Below are positions 35,554-46,775 of a stretch of DNA of 64,000 nucleotides, in pieces. The notes beneath the pieces were generated by a model that was given only the letters and a program-made list of their open reading frames with translations, was not told the origin of the DNA and did not search any database. The DNA is from Blakeslea trispora. Lineage: Eukaryota > Mucoromycota > Mucoromycetes > Mucorales > Choanephoraceae. Both the position numbers and the translations under genes were made by a program. Within the stretch, counting starts at the first letter, position 1. Every line of letters starts with the position of its first letter. The stretch covers positions 62,001 through 126,000 of the forward strand of contig JAIWNE010000001.1 in assembly GCA_025331445.1 (NCBI GenBank), given 5' to 3'.

Positions 35554-36348
35554 CGAAAGCAAGATTCAATAGAAAAGCTTGAAAAATCTAATTTTTTTTG
35601 AGAAGAGAAAACAAAAAAAAGCGCGTTTTTTATTTTTTTAAAAAATCAGCATGAAAAAAAAGTATAAGCGCGAATAAAATTATTGCAATATGAAAACTGT
35701 TGTATTTGTCTTTTGAATAGGGTTTTGTAACTTTGCAAGTTAAGTGAGACAAATTATAGGCCTTTATTAAGGTGAAGAGAAAAAGTGTTAGACACGATAA
35801 AAAACTCTTCTTAAATTATATAAATGAGCTGTGGTGAATGCCACACTAATAATCACCCTTTCACACACCATTTTCATTTTCTTTAGTTTATAAAGTGGAT
35901 ATAATCCTTGCAAGAAGGAAAAAAGGGGTTATACTGGTAAACTAGTAAACTAGTAAACCAGCAAACCAGAAAAGCACCGCGAATACGATTATTCTAAGAA
36001 GCCCTCGGAAACTGCCTTAGAGTAGAGAAATAGCCAAGATGGAGAATCATTAACAGAGAAAGGGAGAGGTGAGCCAAAAGTGTTAGGAACCCCTGTAAAG
36101 GAGAACCTGAGAAGCAAGAGCATAGCATTCCAAGCAATATAAAAAAAAGGAAATGCTAACTCGGCAAGAATACCACATAAATCAAGACATCCTCATGAAG
36201 CGAAGAAAGAGTCTCACCTTAGCCTCTTTCAACACGACACTCGGGTAACATAATCAATACCTACTACCTATAACAAAAAAAAAAAAAGTTAGAACTAAAG
36301 AGAGAAAAAAAAAATTTCAAGGGAGAAGCTTATTTATAAAGGCAGTAA

Positions 36349-36411
36349 TGACCAATGCCGACGCGCCGTTTTGTTTATACTACTTGACCAATTGGGACGC
36401 GCCGTTTTGTT
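36349..36411. repeat. Two direct repeats of ~27 bp
   Basis: TGACCAATxxxGACGCGCCGTTTTGTT occurs at 36349-36375 and again at 36385-36411, 36 bp apart. The core GACGCGCCGTTTTGTT is identical in both. The function is unknown. Confidence 0.75.
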
Positions 36412-37044
36412 CTTTTTTTTCAATATTATAAAATAAAAAAAAACTCTTCCAGTCACGTCACTTCTTTTGTACACGTGAACTGTAGTATCTCTCAACAAAG
36501 TTACCTTTATTCTACAAAAAAAAAAAAAACTCTTCATTTTAAAAAATAAAATAAAATGATGATTGGTTTCGATAAGGGCGAATAAGGAAGCTTCATACTT
36601 TGGGTTTATGGACACTTCCTTTTCTTTGTGGTTTTCATAATAAATTAATTTTTTCTGTCTCATGTCAAAATAGACAAACAAACAAACCAAAGGGTATTGC
36701 CCCGTGCGCCGATATCTTATTGATTGTCTAACCAACTATAAACATTGAGAAAATGTTTATTTCTCAACTCCCAATCCTAATTTACTGGGCAAAAGCAAAT
36801 TTTGTTGTCTTCATCGCTAAACTGAAGGAAAATAGGCTACACTTTAATTGAAAATGATTGAAATATAAAATGGCTTAATTCATTATAAATATTGCCCTCT
36901 TGTTTATCATGCTCATAAATGTGTCAGGACAATGCAGAGCGTTATAGATGCATGCACCAACTGAAAAAAAAATCGGAGAGACCAAAGCAATTTTAGTTTT
37001 CTTAAAACAAAGGTCAGCATTTAAAAAAGTAGGGGATATGTCCA

Positions 37045-37611
37045 TTAAAGGCCATTGCGCAACCAGTCGATAGCTTCTTTTTCAGTAATTGTAGGATAGC
37101 CAAATGTGTTGGCAGCAAAAAGCGATTGTGCCTGTGGCTGAAACATTGGTTGAGCCCGCTGTGGTTGCTGTTGCTGTATTTGTGGTTGCTGCTGTATGTG
37201 CGGTTGCTGCTGTATGTGTGGTTGCTGTATTAGCTGGATTTGCTGTGGATGAGAATGAGAGTAAGACTGCGCATGAGGTTGTAGGTATGGATGCATATGC
37301 GGAGGATATTGATGAGGTAGCAGCATATAATAAGGTTGCTGTTGTTGTTGTGGCTGTGGCTGTTGCTGCATTTGTAATTGTGGTTGTTGCTGTATTTGTG
37401 GTTGTTGCTGTATCTGTGGTTGTTGCTGCATTTGTAATTGTGGTTGTTGCTGTATTTGTGGTGGTTGCTGCTGCATTTGTGGTTGCTGTTGTTGCTGTTG
37501 TGTTTGTGGTTGCGGTGATCCCTGAATCTGTGATTGTTGCAAGGCAGTAGTACCTGTAGAAGCTAGTGGCAATGTAGGTGTTGAAGGGATCACTGGCTGT
37601 ACAATTTGAGG

Positions 37612-37642
<31 letters not shown>

Positions 37643-38073
37643 GGTAGTGGTGCTGGTGCTGGTGGTGCTGGTGCTGGTGCTGGTGCTGGTGCTGGTGCTG
37701 GTGCTGGTGCTGGTGCTGGTGCTGGTATAGTAAGAGGTGTTAAGTTATCACACTTTTGTTCATGTGTTCCACTCGACAACTAACCTGACATCCTTTGCAG
37801 CTCTTCTAGCAAGTGCTGCCTCTCTTGCTCTAATCGGATCTTTTCTTCTTCTTCAAAATGTTTGCTCTTTAATAACTGAGCCTCATGCTCGATCTCTTGT
37901 TGAATCTAACAATAGTCTATGTGAGTACTGTGCAATAGTTATTGTCTTGTTGAGAAATTTACCAAAAGCTCATTCTTAAGCTTGTAGCTAAGTAATCGCT
38001 CTTTTAGCGCAGCAATGTTCTGTTGGCGATCTGATTCAGTATTAGAAGAGACCATGTCAGTTAGAGGAATCAT
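37045..38073 (-). CDS. Gln/Pro-rich protein with N-terminal coiled coil
   Basis: Exons 38073-37963, 37905-37785 and 37721-37045 join in frame to give 302 residues. Residues 1-80 are helical and charged (LKERLLSYKLKNELL, HFEEEEKIRLEQERQ), like a coiled coil. A run of Ala-Pro pairs, a poly-Gln tract and many QQQPQIQ units follow. A short conserved-looking tail, TITEKEAIDWLRNGL, ends the protein. I do not recognise the family. Such architecture is common in fungal transcription or RNA-granule proteins, but that is a guess. The reading frame is also open upstream to an ATG at 38130, which would add 19 residues across an A/T homopolymer; the ATG at 38073 is preferred. The start is 151 bp from the divergent YeeZ-like gene. 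Confidence 0.65.
37611..37735. repeat. Coding trinucleotide and hexanucleotide repeats (poly-Gln, Ala-Pro)
   Basis: A (GTT)n run at about 37611-37641 encodes Gln on the minus strand. A (GCTGGT)n run at about 37646-37729 encodes Ala-Pro pairs. The 3' splice site used for the last exon lies at the edge of the Ala-Pro repeat. Confidence 0.85.
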
Positions 38074-38224
38074 AGTGATCTTAGAAAAAAAATTTTTTTT
38101 TTCTTCAGCGTACAGTTTATGCAGCTTCATTTGTTACATGTCAGAGTAAATTACGTAATTTATAAATGGCGTCTATGCTGAAACTTTCTTCTTTTTCTCT
38201 CTTTTTTTTTTTTTTTTTGAGAAA

Positions 38225-39126
38225 ATGGATCAACATATTGTCTCAGCTACACTACCTATGCTCATCTTGGGTCTAGGTTGGACAGGTCAGTTTCTAGCTG
38301 AACTTTTGGTTTCTCTTCAGTTGAATTTTGCAGCAACTACACGTGATGGAAGAAACAACACAATACAATGGTCTTTACCTTCCGTTTGTGAAGAAATTGA
38401 TGTCTCATCCCTTCCACCCGCAAAAACAGTTCTTGTCACTTTTCCAGTCATGCAGCCAGAGTGTATGACAGCCTTAATGAATGCTTATGAGGCTAGACAT
38501 CAAGCTCAGACACAATGGATTTTATTGTCTTCAACAAGACCTTTTGCAGGCAACCCTGCTGATAGACACACTCCGTTAGATCGATCCAAAGATACAGGCC
38601 GTTTGGGTGCAGAGGACAGAGTGATTGAAAAGGGAGGTGTAGTGCTTCATTTATCTGGTTTGTGGGGCGATCAAAGGTAATGAAGAAGAAGACAAAATAG
38701 CGTGTGTTTTTTTTCTGATGATTTCGTTTCTTTTTTATTAGACAGCCAAAGAACTGGGTACCTCGCTTTCCTACTAGAGAGGCTATTCGGAACAAATTGC
38801 TATCAAGACAACTACACCTCATTCACGGTAAGGATGTTGCAAGATCTATTGTAGCTGTTCATTCGCAGTTTACGCCTGGCGAGAGATGGATTGTAACAGA
38901 CAATGGCTGCTACGATTGGATCAAACTATTCCTAGTCTGGGGGAATGAAGACCAGGTTTCTATGGCTAGAGATTTAGCAGCCAATGATGATGTTTGTAGG
39001 AAGGAATTAGGAAACGGTTCTCTGGAAGACATTGTTGCTCGTGGAGGAGTCAAACCTCGGTTGGATTCAACTGAGTTTTGGCAAACCTTTAGAATCAATG
39101 CAACCGAGTTTCTCAGCATACAATGA
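38225..39126 (+). CDS. YeeZ-like NAD(P)-binding Rossmann protein
   Basis: Two exons, 38225-38676 and 38742-39126, are joined across a 65-nt GT-AG intron and give 278 residues. The N terminus has a nucleotide-binding turn, LILGLGWTGQFLAELL (GxGxxG). It is followed by QWILLSSTRPFAG, and later by LHLSGLWGDQR and LIHGKDVARSIVAV, which match the extended short-chain dehydrogenase/epimerase pattern of bacterial YeeZ-type proteins. The catalytic YxxxK motif of classical members is not visible. The substrate is unknown. A T18-type tract lies just before the ATG. Confidence 0.72.
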
Positions 39127-40271
39127 TTTGAATATAAGATAATAAATAGACTTATTTTACACAACACTTGCTCTGTATTTGAAAAAAGTTTACTTTTTTT
39201 CATTCTTTTAAGAGAAACAATGTAGGTTTAAATGCGTATAGAAATGTAGCCTGAGCTCATTCAAAAGGAAAGAGAAAAAAAGGGGGGACCACATCAATTG
39301 ACATCTTGGGCAAGGTAGCACAAGGATGCTAACTTTGAAACGTTTATCTGTCAAACAGATAAACATTGTAGGTTGTTGAGATAGCTAAGGCTGTATGTCA
39401 TCTTGTGTCTCTAATCAGTTGTATAGAAATCATTAGGTATTACATTGTCCCCACTTCATTTTGTGTGATGTAACTATTGAACAGTCTTTGGGATTCTAGT
39501 TAGTTTAGGCATTTGTATTCAAATATGTTGAACACAATGATGGGTTCAACCTTCTACATATAGTAAAAAACTATGCTTGGATAAATTCATTTTCGCTTGT
39601 TTCGAAAATAATTCATTGTTAGGTAGTGTATCTCTCATCCATTGATTTCTCTATTGAAAGCCACTTGAAATGGAAAGAAGCAAATGAATGAAATAGTACT
39701 CAACCTTGTTTTCATCTCTGGTTTTTGTGCATTCAATCTTTATGAGTTGACCAACCTTTTTCTTTTTGCTTAAATTGAAACCCCCAATAAAGACAGTCAA
39801 ATATATTGTCAACAGGTTTTCTAGATATTCCAGGAGAAAGAAGGAAATTTGAATAAAGGTAAAGCATTGGACATATCTGTTTCGTACCATTGATTCCGAT
39901 TTTACGGGACTATCTATACTAGTGATTTATTCTCAATCTCATCAAGGCATCTAACCCAAAAAACAGAGCAAGATCCTTGTTCTTAACTAGCACTGAAGAG
40001 AAGCTAAGCTGTCAACCCATACCAATACTATCACTAATAAGGGCATTGTCTTTTTTTTTTTTTGCCAACCATGTCTTGAAGGATGTTTGAACAATAGAGG
40101 TTGTAGTTTTTTTTTTCTTCCAAGTGTGCGATCTATTTCCGGAAACGGTGTGTCTATTCCAAAAGAAGCAACTTCAAATTATCTTCGGTGTCTTAATATG
40201 CTTTGTCCTTGCTGTCTGATTTTTTTTTTGTTTTTGTTTTTTGTTTTTTTTTCTGCTTTAAATCGTCATCA
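39127..40271. other. Intergenic region upstream of the PUF gene
   Basis: 1.1 kb with no recognisable gene. It has a small hairpin (GTTTATCTG/CAGATAAAC at 39342-39364) and several T-rich tracts close to the PUF start. Confidence 0.55.
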
Positions 40272-42621
40272 ATGGACTTTGCGTGGGTACCCGACGCTCA
40301 CAAACATTTGAAAAACAAAGAGAGGTAACGTGGATTATATTTAGATAAAAAAATGCAATTTTAGCTTATTGGTATAATGTAGCGACCAGCCCAATTCAGA
40401 CAATGCTCGACGCGCTCGTGCTGGCACAATGCCTTCTTCTACTCTCTCTCCCTTCTTGAACCTAAATTCATATATTACTCAACATAAACCACAACGATCG
40501 GGATCATTTAGTGATTTGACCGATAGTTCTTTGGATGATAATTCAACAATAGCAAGCACGCTTGCTTCTCTTGGCTTACATGATGACCCAGAATTGCCTA
40601 CAATGCGCCATCGTGCTTATACTGTTTCCTCCAAAACCTACCCTGACATGCCACCCTTCAGTCCATTTTCATTGAATCAGCCCATGATGAACACCAACCC
40701 TCCTCTCGCAACCCATCGTCGTCCTCGCGCTATCAGCCTTGGCATGGCTGACCAAAAGCCGTTTTCGCCTTTTGATCACTTTCGTACAACTTCAAATTTG
40801 ACAGACGATTTATTGTACAACCCTTTTTCTCATATGGAAGAAGCAAAAGAGGAGGAAGATGAGGAAGAAGGTGGAGAAGGCCATCAGACACCTTCTCGTG
40901 CTTTATGGCTAGGCAACATCAGCTCTTCAGTGAGTGTACCTGATCTTCATCAGATATTCTCTAGCTATGGTCATGTTGAGAGCGCACGTATTTTGTCCGA
41001 CAAAGAATGCGCCTTTGTTAATTTTGAGACCATAGAATCTGCCTTGGCTGCTAAGGACGACCTTGTCAATCGACTCGGCAGTAAAGTGAAAGGCAGTGTT
41101 GTTAAGGTAGGCTTTGGAAAGGCTGATGTCTCTGTAGCCATGGCTCTCAGTAATGAAGCTGGTCCCAATGCTCAAGGTCCTACACGGTCTCTATGTAAGT
41201 ACCATACTGTACACTCAATCCATGGATACACAATAATAACAATCATGTGCGGGGGATCTTTTTTTAAATGATTTGTTAGGGGTCGGCAATATACCAGCTA
41301 ATATCAATCCTACTGTTCTGAGATCACTGTTTCAACGTTTTGGCTCGATTGAATCCATTCGTATCTTATCTCATAAAAACTGTGGCTTTGTCAATTTTGA
41401 AAAGCAAGAAGACGCTGTGTGCGCACGCAAGAAACTACAGAACAAGGAGCTTTTAGGTCCTGGTACAGGTGTTGTTCGTGTCGGATTTGCTAAAGCACCA
41501 GATACCAATGATATTATTGAAGATGTGGTTATTAGTGGTAACAAAGTGACTTCATATGCTACTCCTCAACAGCAACAACAAAAGCAGCAACAGCAGAAGC
41601 AACAAGCTCAACAAGGTCAAGCTTCACAAGACAAAAACGCCACTACACAATGGAGTACAGTCATTTGGATGGCAACTATGATGATGAATGCACAGAAACA
41701 ACAACTGAATGCTTCCTCTGAAGAAATGGATGAGAACAAGCGTTTGATGGTTGAACGCATGTCTATCATGGAACAGCTGGGATATCAACCTAAAGGATCT
41801 GAACTGGACCGTATTCCTATCGTCTATGCTACTCATATTCCTGCTGCTCCTGAATTCAGCGTAGATCGCAAACTAAGCCCTTTAAGATTACGTGAAATTC
41901 GAAAAGCACTCGACAACGGAAATACTATCTTAGACACTGAGGCATTTGCTTCTGAATGCAGCAAAGAAATCGTTGAACTTTGTAGCGGTAATGTTTGATT
42001 GAGAGAAAGGAAATAACAGATTGTCTCATCCCTCTCCTTTTTTTTAGATTATATTGGAAACATCATTGTCCAGAAATTGTTTGAGCAATGCTGCCAAGAG
42101 ACAAAACATTCAATGTTGGTAAGCATTGCCCCTTATTTAGCTTCCATTGGTGTACATAAGAATGGTACTTGGGCTGCTCAAAAGATCATAGACATGATTC
42201 AAACGAAAGAACAGGCTGAACTTGTTATTTACCATATCGCACCCTATGTTCCCCTGTTGCTTTTGGACCAATTTGGTAACTATGTAGTCCAATGCTGCTT
42301 GCGTATGGAACCCAACCAATTCATCTTTGATGCTATTGTCGATAATTGCTGGGAGATTGGCCAAGGTCGTTTTGGTGCTCGAGCTATTCGTGCCATTCTA
42401 GAAAATCCGTTGGTAACAAAAGATCAACAGGTATGTTTAAATAGCAAACGAACAGATCCTTGATGTTGACCAGCTTTTTCCTTTGTTTATTCTGGCTATA
42501 GATTTATGTTGCTGCCACCATCATGCAAAAAGCGCTTGTCTTGTCAACAAATGCTAATGGATCTATACTGTTGAATTGGCTACTTGATACCTCTGGACTA
42601 CTTGGACAATACCGTACTTAA
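40272..42621 (+). CDS. Jsn1/Puf-type RNA-binding protein with two RRMs
   Basis: Exons 40272-40324, 40383-41194, 41280-41987, 42048-42430 and 42502-42621 give 691 residues. The first exon is inferred: it splices in frame into a stretch reading NARRARAG before the next ATG (40429), which is the alternative start. Two RRMs follow (RALWLGNISSSVSVPDLHQIF with CAFVNFE, and LWVGNIPANINPTVLRSLF with CGFVNFE), then a Gln-rich linker. The C-terminal pumilio-like repeats include GNIIVQKLFEQC, NGTWAAQKIID, GNYVVQCCLRM and GARAIRAILEN. This order matches yeast Jsn1/Puf2, which bind mRNAs for membrane and mitochondrial proteins. The frame stops at LLGQYRT, earlier than I expect for the family, which normally has further repeats. 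Confidence 0.88.
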
Positions 42622-43081
42622 TACAACAACAACAACAAGACTCGCAATTGATATTTGATTTATTTTTTTTATTGTTATTTTACCCTCTTTTGTCTTTCTT
42701 TATTCTTTTTTTTTTTCTCTCTTCGTAGAATGTACAGTGACCTTGTAAAAAGAAAGAAACCTATTTTCTTCTTTTACACAATTTTTCTTTATTTTTTTAT
42801 TCTGCATTGTTTTAACAATATAAAGTACATATTTTAGCTTTCTTTTCTCTGTCTTGCCTAATTTACCATAGAACACGAAAATGATCTCGAGTTTTCCGTC
42901 TCTAAGACAAAGCCCTACATGGTCTTTTCGATACTAAAGAAGAAGAAAGAAGGTTGGGACAATACCAGTGTTTATTTGACACTTTCCATCGAGTTACACA
43001 CAAAATCAAATATTCTTGCATCCCCCTCCCTTTAAAGACGCCATAAAGTGTGTTGATGTCTGCAAGTAATATAGAACTATT
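42622..43081. other. Shared 3' flank of the PUF and PSMG4 genes
   Basis: The two genes converge here. The 460 bp are T-rich and show no pumilio-like residues in any frame. They probably hold both 3' UTRs. Confidence 0.55.
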
Positions 43082-43562
43082 TTAAGCCAAAAGATGTTTC
43101 AACATCTCGGTCAACTTCTTTTCCACAAATACAAACAACATATCATCGGGACTTTGAAGATCTAAACTAACATAGAACTGCTGTTTGTGTCTAGAAGCTA
43201 AAAATGAAAATGTCAATTGAAAACAAGCACTCTCGAGATTTTGATTGTGATTACCTAATCGGCGCGACAGATTCCTGCTCTGTTCAGAAACACCTTTATT
43301 AAACAGACTAGTGGATGATGCGCTAGTCTACACAATGTAAGTATAACAAAACAAAAATAAAGAAAGTATGGATTGTCGCTTTTTTTTTTACTTGAGAGCC
43401 AAAGGGAGGTACAGCTACAGAGAAGTCACCCAATTTTCCTTCTGATTTACCAATCCATACAAATACTGCGTTATTCATTTGGACCACTTGGAAAAAGATA
43501 GGTTCAGTCATAAACAAATGAGTTGCTTGACTGGTTAAGAACTTGGGCTCAACTATGCTCAT
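43082..43562 (-). CDS. PSMG4: Proteasome assembly chaperone 4-like protein
   Basis: Three exons, 43562-43392, 43327-43255 and 43197-43082, give 119 residues, the size of human PSMG4. Family-like blocks are PIFFQVVQMNNAVFVWIG, FSVAVPPFGSQTSASSTSLF, SRNLSRRLASRHKQQFYVS and FVFVEKKLTEMLK. Together with its PSMG3-type partner the protein helps assemble the alpha ring of the 20S proteasome. Introns are 64 and 57 nt, GT-AG. The start is the first ATG that leaves an N terminus of family length; an upstream in-frame extension is Phe-rich and looks like leader. Confidence 0.87.
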
Positions 43563-43836
43563 ATTCAATAAAACTCTATGGATGAAAGAAAAGTTGTAAA
43601 AAAAAAAAACTAAACTCCACAAATATCAGCTTTCTGCGGACCTAATTTTCAGTTTTATTTTTTTTGGACTGGATGACCTAAATAACTGAATGTTTTAAAG
43701 AAAAACTAAAGATACAAGAAATGCATAAGCACTAGCTTAAATCATGCCTAAATCATGTAATACGATTTCTTCTTCTTTTGAAAATAGTGTGTATATGTGT
43801 TCTTTATTATTGTTTTTTTAAGAAAATAAAAAGAAT

Positions 43837-44434
43837 TTAACGAGTCTTGAAGTAATCCAAGAGAACGTTCATGGCTTCAGATTCTTCTCCAAAGTCAGTG
43901 ACGGCAACACAAGAACAGCCAACGACCTTACGGGCGTTACCTTCACGGTCGATCTTACAGAGACCAGCCCATTCACCGAGCTTCTTGGCATCAGAAACCT
44001 TGATCAAGTTGATGTTGTGTTCGGAACAGAGAGCTTCAACAAGCTTAATGTATTCGGACTCAGTACAGGTTTCAACAAGAACAGCCAAGTGAGCTTGACG
44101 TCTGTTTCATGATGGAACAGGATAAATAGAGAGAAAAAATTATCATCAATACTTTTTTTGAATTCAAAAAAAAATCTCCCTTTTTTTCTCTCTCATTTTG
44201 TAAGCAGGTCATGAAGAAGTTCAAGACAGAAAAAAGAAGAAAGAGGAGGTTAATGAGTGTTGCAATTTACCTGTCAAGAGCCTTAACGGCTTCCTTCAAA
44301 CCACGAGCGAGACCATCGTGAACGAGGGCACGACGGAGAACTTCTTGAAGAGCGTCTTCAACAGACATTTGACCAGTGGTGGTGGATTCGACAGCAACTT
44401 CGACTTCGTTGATAACTTCTTCGTGGTCAGACAT
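43837..44434 (-). CDS. RPS12: 40S ribosomal protein eS12
   Basis: Two exons, 44434-44271 and 44101-43837, give 142 residues, the usual size. The N terminus is acidic ([16 protein letters not shown]), then [23 protein letters not shown], and after the intron [22 protein letters not shown] and [21 protein letters not shown]. It is a component of the small-subunit beak with an L7Ae-like fold. The 169-nt intron is the longest in the window, in keeping with longer introns in ribosomal protein genes. Codon use is strongly biased to C-ending codons (for example GTC, ACC, TTC), unlike the neighbours, as expected for a highly expressed gene. Confidence 0.97.
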
Positions 44435-44817
44435 CTATAAAGAGAATGAGAAATCGAGGCTTATGCATTGATGGATGGATACACATACATTCAAGATTGA
44501 AAGAAAGAAAGAGAGGGAGAATAGGCTCACTAGGACATTATGGTTCAATTATGGCTCGAGCACTTCTTTACTCTCCCCTCCTCTCTCTCTGTCTCTATTT
44601 TGCTCTCTCTCAGAAAAAAAAAGAGTCCGAGCCGAAGACTTTTACTCTCAGAAAATGTTTCAAAAAATCAAGACAGAGACAGAGAGAATAAAGGAAAATC
44701 AGGATCAAATCCGATTTGACGCACCAAGACCAGACTGTCCGTCTTTTTTTGACATTTTAGTTAATTATCGTTTTGGGCTTTTTTTTTTTTCTTTTTCTTT
44801 ATTAAACAACATTTGAT
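44435..44817. promoter_or_regulatory. Divergent promoter, eS12 / Rad7
   Basis: 383 bp between opposed starts. It contains a CT-rich stretch near 44568-44610 and a T10 tract near 44780. Short open frames across it are chance. No TATA box is obvious. Confidence 0.45.
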
Positions 44818-46726
44818 ATGAACAACAACAACAACAACAACAATAACAACAACAGTAATAATACAAATGGCAATAATAGAGTGAATGGACCTACTTCTGC
44901 TTTAACAAGCTTCTTGAGAGTAAATATCAGTAGAAGAAACGCATGCATAAAATAAGTTGAGAATATTAACGACTACGCAATTTTTTTTAGGAACATGGTA
45001 TTTTTGTTCATAATCGAAACAGAAGAGCAAGAAGAGAAACCAGAGACAACAATGATGGTCAAGAAGTAGAGGCCACTGTCACTGAAGCTTCTTCTTCTTC
45101 AACTGATACTACTACTACGGCAGCCGCTACAACTACTACAACTCGCACTACTAGATCGTCTGTGCTCTATCGATCCTCTGAGTCTAAAAACAAAACGAAG
45201 AACAAGAAAAGAAAAAGAGCAAGCGACAGCGATGATAGTGAAGATGATGAAGAAAGCGACGACAACGACCCTATCAATGACTTCTTGCCTTCCTCTTCAA
45301 CTCGTAAGCCTCCTTCGGGTCGCGCTCGGATTGCCTTCTGTGATCAATGTAAAGGTCGATTTGTTCGTAAAACTGAAGAAGACCAACTCGCCACTACTTG
45401 TCCCAAATGTCTATCAGGCGACAATCCCAAAAAGGCTGGTGTTGTCAGTCGGAAGCGAAAGACTATTCCAGCAGTCAAGAAGAAGACTGTCTACTCTGAA
45501 AAACAAGTCCCCTCATTACAAGAAATATGTATATCAGTTGTCGTTGATTACATAGAAGACATCGATACATTTGGTATCATGAGTGATGAAAGCTTTGAGA
45601 AGCTGTCACGCATCATCTCTCGTAACCGCAAGTTGACAGATCAAGTAGCCAAGTTGTTTATGGAGCCCGATCGTCGTAGCCTTGCTCTGGGCGATTGTTC
45701 AAAAATGACAGACAATGGCCTTTTTATGATCTCTCAATTTTGTGTCCAGACTCAAAGATTGATCTTGCATTACTGCGGTCAGATAACAGACCGTACCTTG
45801 AATGCTTATCGTGATCGCCTTCCGCAATTGAAACATCTCGATCTGTCAGGTCCATTCCTGGTTACGAAGCAAGCATGGATTGCCTTTTTCGAAGCCATAG
45901 GCAAGCGCCTGGAAGTCTTTGCTGTCTCCAATACTGCTCGTTTTGACCAAACATGTGTGGATGCAATGGCCTCTCATTGTCCTGATTTAAAGGAACTCAA
46001 ACTAAAAAATTTATCACCCATGTGCTCCGATTGGTTGAGTTCGATTGCCAAACTAAACAAATTAGAATCTTTGGAGTTAGCGTGGCCCTTGACTGGACAG
46101 GACTTCAAGACCGAAGATATCGTCCAATTACTCTCTTGTGTCGGCTCAAATCTAAGGGAACTTTCAATCAAGGGAGGACATCAATTGACAGATGAGATCC
46201 TTTCCAATGGTATTCTCAAGCATTGTCCCAACCTTCAAAAACTTTGCTTGGAGAAATGTGAACAACTGACTTCATCCGCTATGGTAGCTTTCCTTGATAA
46301 TTGGAATGCACAAGGCCTTGTCGAATTAGATATCAGTCGCTGTACTGCATTTGACGATGATGTCCTCAAGGCTATTTTGCGCCACTCTGGCCAATCCATT
46401 CAGCAGCTAAATCTTCATAGTCTCAATTTATTGACAGCTTCAGCTCTTGAATTGTTGGCTGGTAATGGAAGCGATCTCTCTCCTTGTCAATCTCTAACTC
46501 ACTTGAATTGTGGATTTGTTCATTCAATGGATGACTTTGTACTACAGAAACTGGCCAATCATTGCGAGTCGCTTAAAGATGTTCAAGTGTTTGGATGTAC
46601 CTTGGTAAGAAAAAAAGAAAGAAAACGGTATATTGGCAAACAACAACTCACATCCTTTTCAAACAATAGTTAACTGATAATGTCAAGACAAGGGATGGAT
46701 TACGTATTGTGGGTAGAGAAATTTAA
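44818..46726 (+). CDS. RAD7: DNA repair protein Rad7 (global-genome NER)
   Basis: Exons 44818-44919, 44991-46604 and 46670-46726 give 590 residues. The N terminus is a poly-Asn stretch, then GPTSALTSFLREHGI, the Rad7 signature, split by the first intron. A low-complexity Thr/Ser/acidic region follows. A zinc-binding pair FCDQCKGRF...CPKC (C152, C155, C172, C175) precedes about ten leucine-rich repeats of the Cys-containing type (residues 230-560). The last exon adds DGLRIVGREI, conserved at the C terminus. In yeast Rad7 acts with Rad16 and Abf1, and in an Elongin/Cullin ligase, in repair of untranscribed DNA. The gene converges with GGPP synthase, with 49 bp between the stops. Confidence 0.93.
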
Positions 46727-46775
46727 ATGAGGAAATAAACAGTTTAGAAAAGATTGTGCAACCATAACCTCTGTT

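Larger units (their letters stand above)
34736..37044. other. Intergenic region with inverted and direct repeats
   Basis: 2.3 kb without a recognisable gene. It has a 42-bp imperfect inverted repeat (35429-35553), a short tandem of AAACTAGT units near 35938-35965, a possible solo-LTR-like segment (36081-36250) and two 27-bp direct repeats (36349-36411). A minus-strand frame at 36334-36735 reads through the direct repeats and has no family likeness. The region looks like decayed mobile DNA. Confidence 0.5.

Noticed and set aside
36334..36735. Minus-strand frame of 133 codons
   Set aside because: It runs through the direct repeats and several T homopolymers, and no motif was found. Probably decayed mobile DNA.
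37104..37550. Plus-strand open frame rich in Val and Ala opposite the Gln-rich gene
   Set aside because: It is the antisense shadow of Gln/Pro repeats. The minus-strand reading joins in phase to a coiled-coil exon.
39342..39364. 9-bp stem hairpin GTTTATCTG/CAGATAAAC
   Set aside because: Such short palindromes are expected by chance in AT-rich intergenic DNA.
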